8,708 nucleotides of DNA, taken from the NCBI GenBank assembly GCA_964533785.1, contig CAZHNG010000288.1, positions 1 through 8,708 on the forward strand. Direction: 5' to 3'. Shown piece after piece: positions 5,956 through 8,708 of this stretch; position 1 is the first letter of the stretch, and each line of letters begins with the position of its first letter. The notes beneath the pieces were generated by a model. That model searched no databases and was not told where the DNA came from. It saw nothing but the letters and a program-made list of their open reading frames with translations. The translations under genes and the position numbers were made by a program. This DNA comes from JANQRV01 sp964533785. GTDB lineage: Bacteria > Bacteroidota > Bacteroidia > Chitinophagales > Saprospiraceae.

Positions 5956-6912
5956 TTACGCCTTCTCCCAGGCCTCACGCAACCAGTCCAGATCCTTTTT
6001 CATCGCCGCGATGACCTTTGGCTTTTCCATCGTCAAGGTTCTTTTTCCGCTGTTGGCCCCTCCCAAAGGGTATTCGTAATGCATAGAAACCGGCACTTGA
6101 ATACCGTATTGTTTCAACAATTTGAAATAAGCATCGAAGTCCACCATCCCCTCTCCCAGGGGCATATTTTCCAGGCGCCAGCGGCCATTCTTCTCCGTCC
6201 ACTTAAAATCTTTAATAACAATGGTATTGATCAGTGGGTGCACCAGTTGCAGGCCGTTTTTCCAGGAAGTTCCACTCTCCGCTACAGCGTGTCGAATATC
6301 ATATTGACTTCCCAAACCTTGGCGATTTACGCCGTCAAGCAACTGCCATATCTCCCACATAGAAGCCCCTACGTAGTGGCCGGCATGATTCTGGTAACTT
6401 CCTTTCAGCCCTAATTTGGCACTGTACGCTGCTAGTTGCTTAGCCTTGCGGTTAAAACTCTTAAGTTCCTCCGGCATATTCGGCTCTTCCGAATACCTAT
6501 AATACCCCAAACGGTAATACTTAATCCCCAGGTCTGCAGCCGTTTCCAAAACGCGTTTACTCCAGTCGCTCTCCACTTCGTTGATGTTGGTCACCATCAT
6601 TTCACAAAGCAGACCGGCGGCACGAACGGCCTCTACTGCTTTCGGCAAATCCCGCTGTACATTTTCCGGTAAAACGTGCCCATTGGGCCTGACCGTCAGT
6701 TCTACTCCATCGAAGCCGATTTGAGCAGCGGTAGCTGCCGCCTCTTCGTAATCAAGAAACTGTAAATGTTTGGAAAAGACATGAACTTGCAGCGCCGGTT
6801 TTTTCCTTTCCTTTTCTTCAGTCGATGATAAAATATTTATTGCAAATGGTAATACAACTCCTGCCGGTATGGTTGTGAATAGGAATGTTCTTCTGGATAG
6901 CTGGTTTTTCAT
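5956..6912 (-). CDS. Sugar phosphate isomerase/epimerase-like TIM-barrel protein with Tat-like leader
   Basis: This 318-residue protein has the xylose isomerase-like TIM-barrel fold (AP endonuclease 2 family), whose members isomerise or epimerise sugars with a divalent metal. LSRRTFLFTT at 5-14 plus a hydrophobic stretch to about 28 is a twin-arginine-type leader, so it probably acts in the periplasm, where free sugars rather than sugar phosphates are likely substrates. The core begins with VHVFSKHLQFLDYEEAA at 43-59. Candidate active-site residues in strand order are E71 (FDGVELTV), E104 (LLCEMMVTN), N175-H176 (YQNHAGH), D205 and H208 (QYDIRHA), K234-D235 (VIKDFKW), E254 (PLGEGMVDF) and H278 (SMHYEY). 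It lies 64 bp downstream of the trehalase gene on the same strand and may share its transcript, although a hairpin occupies the gap. A role on a trehalose-derived or oxidised sugar is inference from that neighbour; hydroxypyruvate isomerase-like or inosose-type activities are alternatives. Confidence 0.88.
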   Translation of the reverse strand: MKNQLSRRTFLFTTIPAGVVLPFAINILSSTEEKERKKPALQVHVFSKHLQFLDYEEAAATAAQIGFDGVELTVRPNGHVLPENVQRDLPKAVEAVRAAGLLCEMMVTNINEVESDWSKRVLETAADLGIKYYRLGYYRYSEEPNMPEELKSFNRKAKQLAAYSAKLGLKGSYQNHAGHYVGASMWEIWQLLDGVNRQGLGSQYDIRHAVAESGTSWKNGLQLVHPLINTIVIKDFKWTEKNGRWRLENMPLGEGMVDFDAYFKLLKQYGIQVPVSMHYEYPLGGANSGKRTLTMEKPKVIAAMKKDLDWLREAWEKA

Positions 6913-6952
6913 GTACTTATCAGTTTTTTTATCACATTTTAATAGGAATTTA

Positions 6953-6976
6953 TAGATCGGAATGAATTCCGATCTA
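6953..6976. repeat. Perfect 11-bp palindrome immediately after the trehalase stop
   Basis: TAGATCGGAAT (6953-6963) and ATTCCGATCTA (6966-6976) are exact reverse complements around GA. The right arm touches the trehalase stop codon (6977-6979). No strong T-run follows on the minus strand, so it is either a weak terminator, a 3'-end protecting hairpin or a REP-like element. Its near-zero loop and position behind a stop resemble the hairpins after the cytochrome/propeller gene. Confidence 0.75.
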
Positions 6977-8590
6977 CTATTCGTAGGGTAATTTCTGCAC
7001 TAAATTTTCACTCTCCGTCGAAAGTAGTTTGGCCAATACGCCGTTCGTCCAACCAAAACCGTCCTGTACCGGGTATTCCCCTCCCCCTCCTTCTAAGCCC
7101 AGGTTTTCGACGTTGTATTTTTCGACCATTTTCCCCGTTTGCTGGTATACTTTTTCGTTTAGATCTACCCAACGGTCTTTGATAGTATTGGCTAATTCAT
7201 CCTTTCCGTAGTTGTTTAATGCCCAAATGGTCATCCATTGCAAAGGCGCCCATCCGTTGGGGGCATCCCATTGCTGACCGGTATTCCGCAAGGTGGTCAC
7301 TACACCGCCCGGCTTCAGAAATTTTTCCTGAATGGTTTGTGCACACTTGTCGGCCTGCTCCTGGGTAGCCAACTTAAAACTCATGGGAAAAACACCCGCT
7401 AAGGTATACCTTCCCGTGGATTGGCCGGCTACAAAATCATAATCCGTATAAAAACCCATATCTTCATTCCAACAATATTTTTGGATGCCGGCCTTGCGGT
7501 TATCGGCCTTTCCTACGTAGAATTGCTGTTTTTCCGTATTGTCCTGTTCACCGTATGCAAAGGCGATCGATCTTTCGAGGTGGTACAACAGTGCGTTCAG
7601 GTCTACCGGAATAATATCAGTGGTATGGATGGTTTCCAGGTTTTGCCCATCCGCTAACCAACGGGAAGAAAAATCCCACCCAGATTCCGCTCCCGCACGC
7701 AGGTGTTTATACATTTCTGCCACCGGACGTTCACTACGTTCCGCCGTTTCAACATCATCGGCGTACATTTCCGTTCTGGGGTAATCCCGGTTGTCCCAGT
7801 AGCGACTCAGCACCTGGCCGTCTTCCAACAAGACCACCCTTTTATACGCAGAGCTTTGACTCGTCAATTGATCAGCCCCTTCCATCCAAAAGGCGTATTC
7901 CCTTTCTAGTTGCGGCAAATACTTTCCGTATACTTCCGAACCTTCTTCTTCCGCTAAAATTGCCAGCATAAGCGCGAAAAAAGGCGGCTGTGATCTTCCC
8001 AAGAAATAGGTGCGGCTACCATTCGGAATAAATCCGTATTCGTCAATCAGATGGGCAAAATTATCTACCATATTTTGGATCTGATCCACTAAACCAGCAG
8101 ATTGTAAACCCAACATCGTAAAATAACTATCCCAGTAATAGATCTCTCCAAATCTCCCCCCGGGCACTACGTAAGAATAAGGAAGCGGGATCCTGGTTCC
8201 CGCTTCTAAGGGATCCGGCTCTCTTTCCAGAATAGTCCACAATTCCGCAATATGTTCCTCAACGGACCGTGCAGTGTCGCTTTTGAAACCGGTAGCATAT
8301 TGCTGAGGCAATTCAAAATTTTCTAACACGAAAGCCTTCAAATCAAAATCAGGTTCATCTTTCTGACTTTCATAAGCTTTCATTATCTCCGAAGGAGGTT
8401 GTTTAGGACTAGAATCCACGAAGGTCTTTCCGTCCGGAAATATCCGCTCCATTTGTACCGCAATCAATAAATCACCGTACAATTCCATCGGACTGCCCTG
8501 TTCAACCGTTTCCGGGTCTTCATTTTCTTCGGGAGTGGTACATCCTAATATTATGATCAACGAGAAACAAAGTGGCAAAAATAAACGCAT
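6977..8590 (-). CDS. treA: Alpha,alpha-trehalase (GH37), lipoprotein
   Basis: This 537-residue enzyme hydrolyses trehalose to two glucose molecules with inversion of configuration. MRLFLPLCFSLIIILGC is a lipoprotein signal with C17 lipidated, so it acts at the envelope. Both trehalase signatures are present: PGGRFGEIYYWDSY at 143-156 and QWDAPNGWAPLQ at 440-451, followed by GGGGEY at 501-506 and DGFGWTNGV at 510-518. D306 in SGWDFSSRW corresponds to the catalytic acid and E490 in MVEKYNV to the catalytic base of the E. coli GH37 enzyme (D312 and E496). Length and order match the bacterial TreA/TreF enzymes, so activity is expected. The residues after C17 (TTPEENEDPE) are strongly acidic, which in some Bacteroidota marks surface-exposed lipoproteins. 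The start at 8590 fits the signal; no Shine-Dalgarno is visible. The TIM-barrel gene follows after 64 bp. No trehalose transporter or SusCD pair is visible here, so regulation and uptake cannot be judged. Confidence 0.96.
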   Translation of the reverse strand: MRLFLPLCFSLIIILGCTTPEENEDPETVEQGSPMELYGDLLIAVQMERIFPDGKTFVDSSPKQPPSEIMKAYESQKDEPDFDLKAFVLENFELPQQYATGFKSDTARSVEEHIAELWTILEREPDPLEAGTRIPLPYSYVVPGGRFGEIYYWDSYFTMLGLQSAGLVDQIQNMVDNFAHLIDEYGFIPNGSRTYFLGRSQPPFFALMLAILAEEEGSEVYGKYLPQLEREYAFWMEGADQLTSQSSAYKRVVLLEDGQVLSRYWDNRDYPRTEMYADDVETAERSERPVAEMYKHLRAGAESGWDFSSRWLADGQNLETIHTTDIIPVDLNALLYHLERSIAFAYGEQDNTEKQQFYVGKADNRKAGIQKYCWNEDMGFYTDYDFVAGQSTGRYTLAGVFPMSFKLATQEQADKCAQTIQEKFLKPGGVVTTLRNTGQQWDAPNGWAPLQWMTIWALNNYGKDELANTIKDRWVDLNEKVYQQTGKMVEKYNVENLGLEGGGGEYPVQDGFGWTNGVLAKLLSTESENLVQKLPYE

Positions 8591-8653
8591 GGCGTAGCAG
8601 TTTGGTCAGTTGAAATAAAGATAGGAAATATCTGGAATTGTAATGAGCAGTTG

Positions 8654-8708
8654 CAATGAGCAATGAACAATGAACAATGAACAATGAACAATGAACAATG
8701 AACAATGA
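8654..8708. repeat. 7-bp tandem repeat (CAATGAA) running off the right edge
   Basis: A variant unit CAATGAG (8654-8660) is followed by six exact copies of CAATGAA (8661-8702) and a partial seventh (8703-8708) cut by the window end. The array begins 63 bp upstream of the trehalase start codon. Heptamer arrays of this type are common between genes in Bacteroidota and often produce false small proteins reading FIVHCSL. Its position at the edge suggests that the assembly may end in it. Confidence 0.92.

Noticed and set aside
6079..6414. 111-codon plus-strand frame opposite the TIM-barrel gene
   Set aside because: It is an antisense shadow; the minus-strand frame has conserved active-site residues throughout.
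3295..8590. Canonical Sus-type polysaccharide utilisation locus
   Set aside because: No SusC/SusD pair, TonB-dependent receptor, sigma/anti-sigma pair or hybrid two-component regulator is present in the window.
8616..8623. Possible promoter -7 element for trehalase (TATCTTTA on the minus strand)
   Set aside because: One base off TAnnTTTG and no -33 TTG at the right distance; similar near-matches occur by chance in these AT-rich spacers.
8520..8705. 61-codon minus-strand frame beginning MFIVHCSLFIVHC
   Set aside because: It is a translation of the CAATGAA heptamer array running into the trehalase start in another frame; such products are known repeat artefacts.

Overview
The window looks like a piece of a Bacteroidota chromosome, probably from a Saprospiria/Lewinella-like relative; the genus is inference. 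The reasons are A-rich gene starts with no Shine-Dalgarno, RRxFL-type twin-arginine leaders on cytosol-like folds, lipoprotein sugar enzymes, an S9B dipeptidyl peptidase IV-type gene, and long intergenic spacers filled with short repeats. All six recognisable genes lie on the minus strand and read from right to left.

In transcription order the genes are: a trehalase lipoprotein (8590-6977); a Tat-leader xylose-isomerase-like TIM-barrel protein (6912-5956), 64 bp further on; a large lipoprotein joining a cytochrome c domain to a sorbosone/glucose-dehydrogenase-like beta-propeller (5583-3295); a Nudix hydrolase (3010-2531); a Tat-leader enolase-superfamily protein of the mandelate racemase/muconate lactonizing group (2151-748); and the amino-terminal part of an S9B peptidase (520 to the left edge), whose frame breaks within the last ~60 bases. 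The first three fit a cell-envelope sugar pathway: hydrolysis of trehalose, possible isomerisation or epimerisation of a sugar, and oxidation of a sugar-like substrate with electrons passed to an attached heme. The link is inferred from adjacency and predicted location. The enolase-superfamily protein could belong to the same theme, but its substrate cannot be read from sequence.

The spacers are the most unusual part. They hold a 163-bp imperfect inverted repeat resembling a MITE (5657-5819), two diverged copies of a 46-bp repeat (691-736 and 5826-5871), three consecutive hairpins sharing a GTCTC...GAC core directly after the cytochrome gene (3189-3286), a similar hairpin directly after the trehalase stop (6953-6976), an 8-bp tandem repeat (3099-3138), a degenerate 7-bp tandem array directly after the Nudix stop (2496-2530) and a clean 7-bp tandem repeat running off the right edge (8654-8708). 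No RNA gene, CRISPR array, intact transposase, toxin-antitoxin pair or defence system was found. I see no convincing new multi-gene system; the repeat architecture and the cytochrome-propeller fusion deserve the second look.
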